The translations under genes were made by a program, and so were the position numbers. A stretch of DNA of 34,807 nucleotides from Marinobacter sp. Its GTDB lineage: Bacteria; Pseudomonadota; Gammaproteobacteria; Pseudomonadales; Oleiphilaceae. Where the stretch lies: assembly GCA_018066865.1 (NCBI GenBank), contig JAGPVT010000030.1, positions 1 through 34,807 of the forward strand, given 5' to 3'. The notes beneath the pieces were generated by a model. The model did not search any database, was not told the DNA's origin, and saw only the letters and a list, made by a program, of their open reading frames with translations. The number at the start of each line of letters is the position of its first letter. Position 1 is the stretch's first letter. Positions 25,845 through 34,807 of the stretch are shown here, one piece after another.

Positions 25845-27981
25845 TGCTTGTGCCCTGTGCAAACCTGATGTCTTTATTACAACCTAGAATCGCCACTGAG
25901 CGCTCGTCAATATTCAGCTTTTCGCCGGAAGCGGCTGAGGGGCGCTCTGGTATGCCGCGTTCCTGAATGGTATCTACAAGCCAGCGCCAACAAAGTGCCG
26001 ACTCCCCTGATTCTGCCTGATAGTCCGGAAGCTGAAATTCCTGCTGCTGAGTACTGTTATTAAATATAACGAGCAAAGTCACACGCGACTGCTCGTCGTG
26101 GGGCCCCGTTAGCAGGTAGCCCAGTAAAAAACTGTGGTGCTCTTGCCAATGTTCTTCGCGCATTTCCAGCCCATCGCTGTTGAGCCACTTTATATCGTAG
26201 CTCTCCGGTCGATGAGGCGGATGAATATAGCTGGGATGGCTCAAAATCCGGTAGTCTGCGCGCAGTTTGAGTAACAAGGTCACAAATGCGTTGAGATCTT
26301 CACTGTGTTTCCCTAACGAGGGCCAATCGATCCAGTTCAGCTCATTGTCCTGACAGTAGGCATTGTTATTGCCTTGCTGGCTGCGCCCCAGTTCATCGCC
26401 CGCAAGAATCATTGGCGTTCCCTGGGAGACCAGCAATGTGGCTAGCAAGTTCCGTTGTTGACGACGCCTCGCTGTCTCAATCGCCGCATCATCAGTCGGA
26501 CCTTCCACACCAAAATTTTCGCTAAGATTTTCTCGATGACCGTCGTTGTTGTTTTCACCATTCGCCGAATTGTGCCGTTGCTGATAGCTCACTAAATCAC
26601 GCAGGGTAAAGCCATCGTGGCTGGTGATGAAATTAACGCTGGCGTACGGACGGCGACCCGAGCGCTCAAAAATATCGCCCGAGCCGTGCAAGCGTCGTGC
26701 GAGTGTCGGTAGCTGTCCAGGCTCCCGCCGCCAGAAGCGACGCACGGTATCGCGGTAGTCGTCATTCCACTCGCTCCAGGGCGCGGGGAAGTTGCCTAAC
26801 TGGTAGCCGCCGGGACCGATATCCCACGGTTCTGCAATCAATTTTATTCGCGACAGCTGGGGATCCTGGGCAATTGCCTGGAAGAAACTGGCCCGTGGGT
26901 TAAAGCCCTTGGGTTCACGCCCCATCACCGGCGCCAAATCAAAACGGAAGCCGTCCACACCCATGTCGCTGGACCAATAGCGCAAACTGTCCATCACCAA
27001 TTGCAGCACCCTGGGATGACTCACATTAAGCGTATTTCCGCAGCCGGTATCATTGACGTAGTAGCGGGGGTTCTCCGCCTGCAGTCGATAATAGGAGGCA
27101 TTATCAATGCCACGGAAACTCATAGTGGGGCCGAGGCGATTACTCTCACTGGTATGGTTGTAAACAACATCCAGCAGAACCTCGAGACCGGCTTGGTGAA
27201 AGTTATCAACCATATGCCTGAATTCTGCCGCATCATTTTCATTCAGATACGCCGTGTGCGGTGCAAAAAAACTTGACGTGTTATAACCCCAGTAATTGCG
27301 CAGGCCCTTCTCGTAAACGAAATGTTCATCGCTAAACGCCTGCACCGGCAAGAGTTCGACACTGGTGATACCAAGGGCTTTGAGATAGGCAATAATTTTC
27401 GGGTGACCTAGCCCGGCAAACTTTCCGCGCGCAAGTTCCGGGACATCGGGATGCTGTAAGGTGAATCCACGCACGTGGGTTTCATAAATTACCGTCTGGC
27501 TCCAGGACACATCCGGCTTCTTGGGTCGGGTATCATCTGCAAAAACTGACGGCGCTGTGACCACACACTTTGGCATAAAGGGCGCATTATCACGGGTATC
27601 AAAAGAGAGATCTTCCTCGGGGTCATCGCGGCGATAGCCAAAGTGGGCATCATTCCAGCGGAACTCTCCGATCAACTGGCGGGCATAGGGGTCGAGCAAC
27701 AATTTGTGATGATTAAAGCGATGTCCTGCCTGGGGGTTGTAGGGTCCGTATACGCGATAACCATACACGGCGCCCGGATCGAGTCCGGACAGATAGCCAT
27801 GCCAAACCTCGTGGGTTTTTTCCGGCAGCGTATATCGGGCTGTTTCCGTTTGTCCTGTGACATCATACAGACACAACTCGACCGCCTCGGCATGGGCTGA
27901 AAACAACGCGAAGTTGACGCCCTCCCCGTCCCAGTGCGCACCCAAAGTGTGGTGATGGCCAGATAGCATCCGAGTCGTCAT
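25837..27981 (-). CDS. glgX: Glycogen debranching enzyme (GH13, isoamylase type)
   Basis: This 714-residue protein removes alpha-1,6 branches left after phosphorylase. It has an N-terminal CBM48 domain (about 10-100, LGAHWDGEGVNFALFSAHA), a GH13 barrel with DVVYNHT, nucleophile D348 in DGFRFDLA, acid E384 in LIAEPWD and D456 in TSHDGFTL, and a C-terminal beta domain. The frame is open a further 27 codons into glgB, but ATG at 27981, 2 bases after the glgB stop, fits the family N terminus. It is slightly longer than E. coli GlgX (657 aa), like many other bacterial members. Confidence 0.93.
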   Translation of the reverse strand: MTTRMLSGHHHTLGAHWDGEGVNFALFSAHAEAVELCLYDVTGQTETARYTLPEKTHEVWHGYLSGLDPGAVYGYRVYGPYNPQAGHRFNHHKLLLDPYARQLIGEFRWNDAHFGYRRDDPEEDLSFDTRDNAPFMPKCVVTAPSVFADDTRPKKPDVSWSQTVIYETHVRGFTLQHPDVPELARGKFAGLGHPKIIAYLKALGITSVELLPVQAFSDEHFVYEKGLRNYWGYNTSSFFAPHTAYLNENDAAEFRHMVDNFHQAGLEVLLDVVYNHTSESNRLGPTMSFRGIDNASYYRLQAENPRYYVNDTGCGNTLNVSHPRVLQLVMDSLRYWSSDMGVDGFRFDLAPVMGREPKGFNPRASFFQAIAQDPQLSRIKLIAEPWDIGPGGYQLGNFPAPWSEWNDDYRDTVRRFWRREPGQLPTLARRLHGSGDIFERSGRRPYASVNFITSHDGFTLRDLVSYQQRHNSANGENNNDGHRENLSENFGVEGPTDDAAIETARRRQQRNLLATLLVSQGTPMILAGDELGRSQQGNNNAYCQDNELNWIDWPSLGKHSEDLNAFVTLLLKLRADYRILSHPSYIHPPHRPESYDIKWLNSDGLEMREEHWQEHHSFLLGYLLTGPHDEQSRVTLLVIFNNSTQQQEFQLPDYQAESGESALCWRWLVDTIQERGIPERPSAASGEKLNIDERSVAILGCNKDIRFAQGTSND

Positions 27982-27983
27982 TT

Positions 27984-30206
27984 TCAAGGAGCCTGCCAAC
28001 TGAAAATAACCGTCGCCAGCGGCGGAATGCTGGCCGTCAGATGGCAGGGCTGGCCATGACAAGCTTCGTCAACAGCCAACAAGCTACCCCTATTGCCTAT
28101 GTTGCTGCCGCCATAATGTTGGCTGTCAGTATTGAGTCGCTCCCGATAATGACCAGGTAACGGCACGCCTAACTTATAGTCTGAGTAGACCGTCGGTGTC
28201 AGATTGACGACCACCAGCACCGGTGCCGCACCCGCCTCGTCCTTGCGCAAATAAACCAGCACTGACTGCTGGGCATTTTCAGATTCAACCCACTCAAACC
28301 CACGGCCATCACAGTCCAGCTCATGCAGCGCAGGCAGCTCCCGATACACGTGATTCAAATCCCGAATCAGATTACGCACGCCACTGTGCATGGGGTCGTC
28401 GAGCAGATGCCAGTCCAGACTCTGGTCGTGGTTCCACTCCTGACGCTGAGCGAACTCGCCGCCCATAAACAGAAGCTTCTTGCCGGGATGGGTCCACATA
28501 AAACCATAAAAGGCGCGCAGATTCGCAAATTTCTGCCAGTCGTCACCAGGCATTTTATGCAGTAGAGAACCCTTGCCGTGAACCACCTCGTCGTGGCTCA
28601 GGGGCAGTATAAAATTTTCGCTGAAGCTGTAGACCAGGCTAAAGGTCATTTCGTGATGATGGTATTGGCGGTGAACCGGGTCCCGTTCCATGTAACGTAA
28701 AGAGTCGTTCATCCACCCCATATTCCATTTGAAGCCGAAGCCCAGGCCACCTTGCTCAATGGGCCGTGAGACTCCGGGCCAGGCGGTTGACTCCTCAGCT
28801 ATCATCATGCCCCCAGGGTGATTGAAGTAAACACGGCTATTCACCTGTTTGAGAAATTCGATCGCCTCCAGATTTTCGCGCCCGCCGTGTACATTGGGGA
28901 GCCACTCGCCTTCTTCGCGGCTGTAATCCAGATACAACATAGAGGCGACCGCGTCGACTCGCAATCCGTCGATATGGAACTGTTCCAGCCAATACATTGC
29001 GTTGCTCAATAAATAGCTGACCACTTCGCCCCGACCATAGTTGTAGATCAGGGTGTTCCAGTCGGGATGAAACCCCTTGCGGATATCTTCGTGTTCGTAC
29101 GCGCAGCTGCCGTCCAGGCGGCCAATACCGTGTTCATCCGTAGGGAAATGCCCCGGGACCCAATCTGCCAGTACTGCGATTCCCTCGCGGTGGCAACGAT
29201 CGACAAAAAACCTGAAATCGTCCGGAGTACCAAAACGACTGGTCGGGGCGTATAAACCTATCGGCTGGTATCCCCAGGAACCATCAAAGGGATATTCCGA
29301 CACTGGCATCAGCTGAATATGGGTAAACCCCAGATCAATAACATAGGGTACGAGCTGTTCAGCCAGTTCCCGATAAGACAGATACTCACCGCCTCGTTCG
29401 ACACTGCGCCGCCAGGACCCAAGATGTACCTCGTAGATCGAAACCGCTTGGCGATAATGATTACTGGTGGTTTTTCGAGCGTCCATCCAGGAATCATCCT
29501 GCCACTTGTAGGGCTGGGTTGCGGGTATTATGGATGCTGTATTCGGTGAGCCCTGCATGGCATACGCCAAAGGGTCCGCTTTTAGCGGTAGAATTTCACC
29601 GCTGCGGGTTGCGATCTCAAATTTATAGACCTGACCCTGACTAACACCCGGGAGAAATATTTCCCACAGGCCCGATGCCGGATGTTTGCGCATGACGTGA
29701 CGACGTCCGTCCCAGCCATTAAAGTCGCCCACGACCGAAACGCGCCCCGCGTCGGGCGCCCATATTACAAATGACGTTCCGTCCACGCCATCAATCTGCC
29801 TGGGGTGCGCTCCCATCCATTGGTACAGTCGCTCCTGCGTACCTTCACCGAACAGATATACGTCGTCATCGTTCAACAGCGACGGAAATCGGTACGGGTC
29901 TTCCATTACCACAGTGTCGTTTCCAAAATCGACTCTGAGGTGGTAGGCAAAGGGTTTCCGCCTGCGTCCCAGTGGTCCTTCAAAAAGGCCGACCTCATCG
30001 ACCAACGCGAGAGACGCTACCTTTTTATTATCCTTACTGGCTATGACATCAACACCGGCGGCGCCGGGCAGGAATACTCTGGCAATGAGCCCCTTCCCGG
30101 TGGGATGCTCATGCATTCCCAGTCTCGAGAATACATCGTCACAGCGCGCCGTAAGAATCGCATCAATTTCCTCGTTGTTTAACAGGCTAATCGCTCGGCT
30201 GTTCAT
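27984..30206 (-). CDS. glgB: 1,4-alpha-glucan branching enzyme (GH13)
   Basis: This 740-residue enzyme makes alpha-1,6 branches in glycogen. It has the long two-domain N terminus: an N1 domain (about 10-115) and CBM48 (about 140-235, FVIWAPDAGRVSVVGDFNGW). The GH13 barrel follows with nucleophile D418 in DGLRVDAVASMLYLDYSR, acid E471 in MIAEEST and D539 in LPLSHDEVVHGKGSL. This is the full-length E. coli type (728 aa). Its ATG overlaps the malQ stop by four bases. Confidence 0.95.
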   Translation of the reverse strand: MNSRAISLLNNEEIDAILTARCDDVFSRLGMHEHPTGKGLIARVFLPGAAGVDVIASKDNKKVASLALVDEVGLFEGPLGRRRKPFAYHLRVDFGNDTVVMEDPYRFPSLLNDDDVYLFGEGTQERLYQWMGAHPRQIDGVDGTSFVIWAPDAGRVSVVGDFNGWDGRRHVMRKHPASGLWEIFLPGVSQGQVYKFEIATRSGEILPLKADPLAYAMQGSPNTASIIPATQPYKWQDDSWMDARKTTSNHYRQAVSIYEVHLGSWRRSVERGGEYLSYRELAEQLVPYVIDLGFTHIQLMPVSEYPFDGSWGYQPIGLYAPTSRFGTPDDFRFFVDRCHREGIAVLADWVPGHFPTDEHGIGRLDGSCAYEHEDIRKGFHPDWNTLIYNYGRGEVVSYLLSNAMYWLEQFHIDGLRVDAVASMLYLDYSREEGEWLPNVHGGRENLEAIEFLKQVNSRVYFNHPGGMMIAEESTAWPGVSRPIEQGGLGFGFKWNMGWMNDSLRYMERDPVHRQYHHHEMTFSLVYSFSENFILPLSHDEVVHGKGSLLHKMPGDDWQKFANLRAFYGFMWTHPGKKLLFMGGEFAQRQEWNHDQSLDWHLLDDPMHSGVRNLIRDLNHVYRELPALHELDCDGRGFEWVESENAQQSVLVYLRKDEAGAAPVLVVVNLTPTVYSDYKLGVPLPGHYRERLNTDSQHYGGSNIGNRGSLLAVDEACHGQPCHLTASIPPLATVIFSWQAP

Positions 30207-32311
30207 TGCTTTCTTTCCCGATAGGTAGACGCCAACAGCGCCAGGATTTGGGAGTCTTTAAACAGAGCCTTAGTCTCAATCGCCTGCTTTTTGCGCCAGT
30301 TGGGATACTCTCGATGGGTTCCCGGTATATTTACCGGCTCTTCCAGCAGCTGCAGGTCATCCAGTTGGAACAGCATCATCCGCGATCGGCTGCGTGCGCA
30401 AGCCCTGAGGATGGCCCCGCACAAGCTGATATCGAAGGGCTGCTCGACTTTGGAGTGCGAATTATCAGTAAGCCAACTCTCAGGCAACAACTCCTGCGAA
30501 CGCAGCCAGGCTAACAATCTTATTTTATCTGCTCTTCGCTGTCGTAACCGATCGGGTAGCTCATTGACAGTGTCCACTAAACCCATTGCAGCGCGCAGGC
30601 TCAAATCTGCCAGGTTCCACCAACCCGCCAGAGTTGCAACGTCATGGTTGGTCACCATTAACATAGCGTCAACCTGGTGATCTTGCGGTGGTTTGAACTG
30701 TCGATCGTGCGTTGTCTCAAAATAAAAGACCTTGTTGCCGTAAACAGCGGTCGCCGCCATTCTGGAGCGCAGTTCCTGCGGTACAACACCCAGATCCTCA
30801 CCAATTACCATACAATTGTTGCGGTGGCTCTCCAGACATAAAATCGCTAAAAGATCTTCAAAAGGATAGTACACATAGGCGCCTCCAGCGAGCCCGGGCA
30901 GACACCACCACAAACGCAACAAACCCATGACATGATCGATTCGGATTGCACCGACGCAGGACATATTGGCCGCCAGCAGTTCAATAAAGTGCCGGTAGTT
31001 ATCTCGCTGTAACGCAATCGGATCCGGGGCCGGCAAATTCCAGTTTTGACCTTGCGGTGCGAAAGGGTCCGGCGGCGCACCAATCGTCGCTGCGTCACAA
31101 AACAGCTCGGCGTTGCCCTGCACTTCTGCACCTTCTTTAACAGCACCCACAGCCAGGTCACCCATGAGACCCACGCTCATGCCACACTCCAGCGCGAGGG
31201 TTTGGCACTGCTGCAACTGCTGCTGGGCAAGCCATTGCAGGTATTGGTGAAAGCGTGGATCAGTCGAAGTGCCGCGGCTCACACCGAGGGATTGAAAATC
31301 GAGCCGGGATTCGTGTTGGGAAAATCTTGTCAGTGAGTCATTGCGCTGCTGCACAAAAAGATCGAACGCTTTCGCCCGCTCCGTACGCAGCTCTATCTCC
31401 TGCGCAAGAAAGTGCTGAAACAGCGCTTCGTAAACCGGGTACTTGAGCTCGGCCACACCCCGGTAGTCGACGTGTGTCAGGCCCCGTAAAGCTGCCAGTT
31501 TTTTCTGGCAGGCGGGGCTGCGAAACTGCGAGACTACTGTCTGACATTCCCAAAACTCCGGAATCCGTTCCGGGTCCAAATACAGTGGATTGAGAAAACA
31601 GCGGTCGGAGGGGCTGTAAGGACTGGAGAAATCCTCTGCGGACATATCGAGCGCATGCAGCGGATTCAGCGCCACGACATCCATGCCAACGCTGGCACTG
31701 CCGGCGATCAACTCCATTAAGTCACTGAAATCGCCAATGCCCCAATTGCGTTCGGAACGCAGTGTATAAAGCTGACAATTGATTCCCCACAAGCGGTCTG
31801 AATGACCGTTGCCGATCTCGAAACACTTCGGCGGAACAACAGCCAGGACAGCCTGCTCCTTTCGAGAGGCGTTCGACAGTACGATCTGATGATAGCCAAG
31901 CGGCAGACCTGCGAGAGGGTATCGGTGAGCACGGTAGCGAATACCGTCAATATAGTATTCGCCAACTTCGGGTAATTCCGCAGGCGTCAGCTCGCCTTCG
32001 AGTAGTTCACCCGCTTCAGTGGTGATCTGATAGGAAATGGATGTTGTTTTCTCTTCTGGGTGTACTCGAATGTCGAGATATTCCGATTCCCCGGACCGCA
32101 AAATATTGAACGTTTTAAGCCAGCTTTTCCAAGGCAGTGCGTCCAGTTCATACACGGCCTGCGCAACAGCCTCATCATCTGTTACATCGTATCCAACCGC
32201 CTCCAGAAGTTTGACTCTAATCTCGTGAGGAACAACTATTCGCTCTGCGGAGTAGTTAAGATACTCTGCGGATACGCCTCTAAAGTAGAACAGTTTTTCC
32301 AGGTTATTCAT
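30203..32311 (-). CDS. malQ: 4-alpha-glucanotransferase (amylomaltase, GH77)
   Basis: This 702-residue enzyme disproportionates maltodextrins, recycling the short oligosaccharides left by GlgP and GlgX. GH77 catalytic residues are visible: D459 in IRIDHVMGLLRLWW, E505 in IGEDLGVVP and D557 in TNHDVATLAGWW. The N-terminal extension (about 1-160) is of the E. coli MalQ type (694 aa). The frame is open to TTG 32407, but ATG at 32311 with a short purine run matches the family start. The 135-bp gap after pgi is the largest in the operon; it holds only a short hairpin without a T tract (AGGTGG-CGA-CCACCT, 32342-32356), which might stabilise a processed transcript. Confidence 0.93.
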   Translation of the reverse strand: MNNLEKLFYFRGVSAEYLNYSAERIVVPHEIRVKLLEAVGYDVTDDEAVAQAVYELDALPWKSWLKTFNILRSGESEYLDIRVHPEEKTTSISYQITTEAGELLEGELTPAELPEVGEYYIDGIRYRAHRYPLAGLPLGYHQIVLSNASRKEQAVLAVVPPKCFEIGNGHSDRLWGINCQLYTLRSERNWGIGDFSDLMELIAGSASVGMDVVALNPLHALDMSAEDFSSPYSPSDRCFLNPLYLDPERIPEFWECQTVVSQFRSPACQKKLAALRGLTHVDYRGVAELKYPVYEALFQHFLAQEIELRTERAKAFDLFVQQRNDSLTRFSQHESRLDFQSLGVSRGTSTDPRFHQYLQWLAQQQLQQCQTLALECGMSVGLMGDLAVGAVKEGAEVQGNAELFCDAATIGAPPDPFAPQGQNWNLPAPDPIALQRDNYRHFIELLAANMSCVGAIRIDHVMGLLRLWWCLPGLAGGAYVYYPFEDLLAILCLESHRNNCMVIGEDLGVVPQELRSRMAATAVYGNKVFYFETTHDRQFKPPQDHQVDAMLMVTNHDVATLAGWWNLADLSLRAAMGLVDTVNELPDRLRQRRADKIRLLAWLRSQELLPESWLTDNSHSKVEQPFDISLCGAILRACARSRSRMMLFQLDDLQLLEEPVNIPGTHREYPNWRKKQAIETKALFKDSQILALLASTYRERKQ

Positions 32312-32446
32312 GGCCTGTTCCAGTATTCGCCAGGGTTGAACAGGTGGCGACCACCTTGTGCCAGCACCCTTTTGCACCTGAGGAGCCGTGAATACTGCAG
32401 CGACCAAACCTTGAATGTAATCAGATCAGATTCAGGTGCGGCAATC

Positions 32447-34045
32447 TCAAGATTGGAACGCATTGAGTCTGTCCAGCAATCCTCGGGTTGAAGGATCCAA
32501 CCCAGTTGTTCCAGATTCTGCGTCTAACATGTTCAGGGCCAGTTCCTTTCCCAGTTCGACACCCCATTGGTCGAACGAATTGATGTTCCATAGACAACCC
32601 TGAACAAACACTTTGTGTTCGTAAAGCGCTAACAGCGAACCGAACGTCCTGGGTGTCAGCTTATCCATAAGCAGCGTGTTTGAGGGCTTGTTTCCCTCAT
32701 AGTTTCGATAAGTGCGGCACTCCGAATCCTGCTTCCCTAACATCAGGGCAGCAGATTGGGCGAACATATTCACCAACAAGATCCGGTGGTGTTCAGGTGA
32801 ACTGAGGTCATCACCCAGCAGCCCGATAAAGTCCACAGGGATGACGTGGGTTCCCTGGTGTAGAAGCTGAAAGAAACTGTGTTGCGCTTCGGTGCCCGGC
32901 TGCCCCCAAATAACAGGCCCAGTGGAGTAATTCACCTGCCTGCCATCCAATGTCACGCTCTTACCGTTACTCTCCATATCAAGCTGCTGTATATAGGACG
33001 GTAAGTTAAACAGCCGTTCACAGTAGGGAATAACTGCGTGGCTTTCTGCATTCAAAAAATTCCCATACCAGATGCCCAATACCCCCAGAATGATGGGCAT
33101 ATTGTCAGCAGCAGGTGACTCGCGGAAATGAATATCCATCTGTTGGGCGCCGTCGAGCATTTGCGCGAAGTTCTCGTAACCAATGGAGATCGCGATCGAC
33201 AAGCCGATGGTTGACCAAAGAGAATATCTACCGCCAACCCAATCCCAGAATTCAAGAATATTACTCTCGTTGATTCCCAGCTTTGCCGCTTCTTTCGGTG
33301 ACGTCGTCACACCGATAAAGTGAGGAGACTGATAAACATTCGTTATCTTAAGTTGGTTCTCAAACCAACTGGCTGCGGCTTTTGCGTTCAGCAAAGTTTC
33401 CTGAGTAGTAAATGTCTTACTGGAAATAATAACCAGCGTCGTCTGCGCGTCCAGTGATTTCAACGTACTGTTGATCGACTCACCATCGACATTGGAGACG
33501 AAATGGCAATGGATCCGCTCGTGTGTAAATTCCTTTAGGGCTTCGCAGGCAAGTTTTGGCCCAAGATCCGACCCACCAATACCGATATTTACAATATCGG
33601 TAATGGGCTTTCCCGTCGAACCCAACCAACTGCCGGAACGAATCTGGTCACTAAACTGCCTGATTCTTTTTTTTTGTTCGGTGATTTTTTCGCTAATGTC
33701 ATCGAGCCCGTCTTTGGACAACTGCGCAGGACTCGCCCTTAGTGCGCAGTGTAAAACCGGGCGCCCCTCCGTGGTGTTGATATTTGCCCCTTGGAACAGA
33801 TTGTCACGGCGGGCATAAAGCGGGGATTCGTCCACAATTTGCAACAGGTATTTCATCACCTCATCGGTGACAAGGTTCTTGGAATAATCAAGGAAAAGCC
33901 CAGCAGCTTCCTGGCTATATCTACCCGTTCTTCCGGGATCCTTGGCAAGCAGATCCGAGATTCTAGTATTGCGGACACTCTTCGCCAACTCGTGCAATCT
34001 AGTCCAAGATTCCAGTTCTGCTAAATTGTAATCCAGTGTGGTCAT
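32447..34045 (-). CDS. pgi: Glucose-6-phosphate isomerase
   Basis: This 532-residue enzyme interconverts glucose-6-P and fructose-6-P, linking the glycogen module and a fructokinase to central metabolism. Family motifs: VNIGIGGSDLGPKLACEAL, SSKTFTTQETLLNA, GGRYSLWSTIGLSI (signature 1), MESNGKSV (catalytic Glu), QHSFFQLLHQGTH (catalytic His) and FDQWGVELGKELA (signature 2, catalytic Lys). ATG at 34045 has a strong GGAAGG 8 bases upstream and is preferred over the ATG at 34060, whose own codons contain that site. It is the first gene of the operon. Only transposase debris lies beyond it, so the operon promoter must be in that debris or further away. Confidence 0.95.
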   Translation of the reverse strand: MTTLDYNLAELESWTRLHELAKSVRNTRISDLLAKDPGRTGRYSQEAAGLFLDYSKNLVTDEVMKYLLQIVDESPLYARRDNLFQGANINTTEGRPVLHCALRASPAQLSKDGLDDISEKITEQKKRIRQFSDQIRSGSWLGSTGKPITDIVNIGIGGSDLGPKLACEALKEFTHERIHCHFVSNVDGESINSTLKSLDAQTTLVIISSKTFTTQETLLNAKAAASWFENQLKITNVYQSPHFIGVTTSPKEAAKLGINESNILEFWDWVGGRYSLWSTIGLSIAISIGYENFAQMLDGAQQMDIHFRESPAADNMPIILGVLGIWYGNFLNAESHAVIPYCERLFNLPSYIQQLDMESNGKSVTLDGRQVNYSTGPVIWGQPGTEAQHSFFQLLHQGTHVIPVDFIGLLGDDLSSPEHHRILLVNMFAQSAALMLGKQDSECRTYRNYEGNKPSNTLLMDKLTPRTFGSLLALYEHKVFVQGCLWNINSFDQWGVELGKELALNMLDAESGTTGLDPSTRGLLDRLNAFQS

Positions 34046-34093
34046 ATCTGCGCCTTCCATAATTTGCTAAACAAGCCAGCCACTGTGCTTTTC

Positions 34094-34102
34094 AGTATAG
34101 CA
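34094..34102 (-). promoter_or_regulatory. Candidate extended -10 promoter for the pgi-glg operon
   Basis: On the minus strand TGC-TATACT (plus 34094-34102) fits the extended -10 consensus TGN-TATAAT with one mismatch. No convincing -35 box lies 17 bases before it. Transcription would start near 34087, about 42 bases before the pgi ATG. The site overlaps the end of the transposase remnant. Confidence 0.35.
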
Positions 34103-34321
34103 AACACATCAACAACTGCAGGGCGTCGAAAAACAATGTTCCAACTGACTTGGGACTGATACGCCCACCGGATCGGAGTCTGCCAACTATGCTCTCGATA
34201 TAGGGATTCAGAATGGCACATACATACCTGATCCGGAATGTATCCGCGGGTACAGTGAAGAAATCCACGGAGGCCAGATCGGCTGCATGGTTTGCCAGGA
34301 AGGTTTTCAAGGTTTGTGAGG

Positions 34322-34807
<486 letters not shown>

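Overview
The window looks like chromosomal DNA of a marine gammaproteobacterium close to Marinobacter (inferred from gene content and protein style; no search was possible). It falls into two parts.

Left part, about 1-15,156: ordinary-looking housekeeping and lipid genes. A partner-switching pair (PP2C response regulator plus STAS anti-sigma antagonist, HsbR/HsbA type; the STAS gene is cut by the left edge) is divergent from an HD phosphohydrolase. A convergent renalase-like flavoprotein follows. Next comes a tight eight-gene plus-strand operon (4264-11156), mostly joined by ATGA overlaps: fatty-acid desaturase, NTF2-like protein, SDR, FAD amine-oxidase-like protein, DUF1365, cyclopropane-fatty-acyl-phospholipid synthase (Cfa), DUF2878 membrane protein and a secreted protein. 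This is the lipid-modification set often controlled by RpoE-ChrR elsewhere, but no such regulator is in the window. Then follow exonuclease III, a TetR regulator, a phasin, a 435-bp intergenic region with a clear intrinsic terminator lacking an upstream gene, a DUF442 protein and ferrochelatase.

Right part, about 15,200-34,807: an accessory segment bordered by mobile-element debris. The left border has an IS66 tnpC remnant, a perfect 21-bp inverted repeat and an IS3-family orfA remnant. The right border has an rve-type transposase remnant, a phaC (PHA synthase) fragment and an IS3-family orfB 3' part. The orfB is interrupted by what reads as the 3' end (domains V and VI) of a group II intron running off the window. 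Inside lie a PfkB sugar kinase, a small translationally coupled ORF, an N-terminally truncated NCS1 permease, a HexR-type regulator with a HexR-like operator beside it, and an eight-gene minus-strand operon: pgi-malQ-glgB-glgX-glgP-glgC-pgm-glgA.

The operon forms a complete glycogen cycle. Pgi and Pgm join fructose-6-P to glucose-1-P, GlgC and GlgA with GlgB build the polymer, and GlgP, GlgX and MalQ take it apart. HexR, which senses the Entner-Doudoroff intermediate KDPG in relatives, suggests the module is tied to central sugar flux. The simplest reading is a horizontally acquired or IS-relocated glycogen island placed next to core genes, its edges worn by successive insertions and deletions. 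No tRNA, rRNA or CRISPR array was seen.
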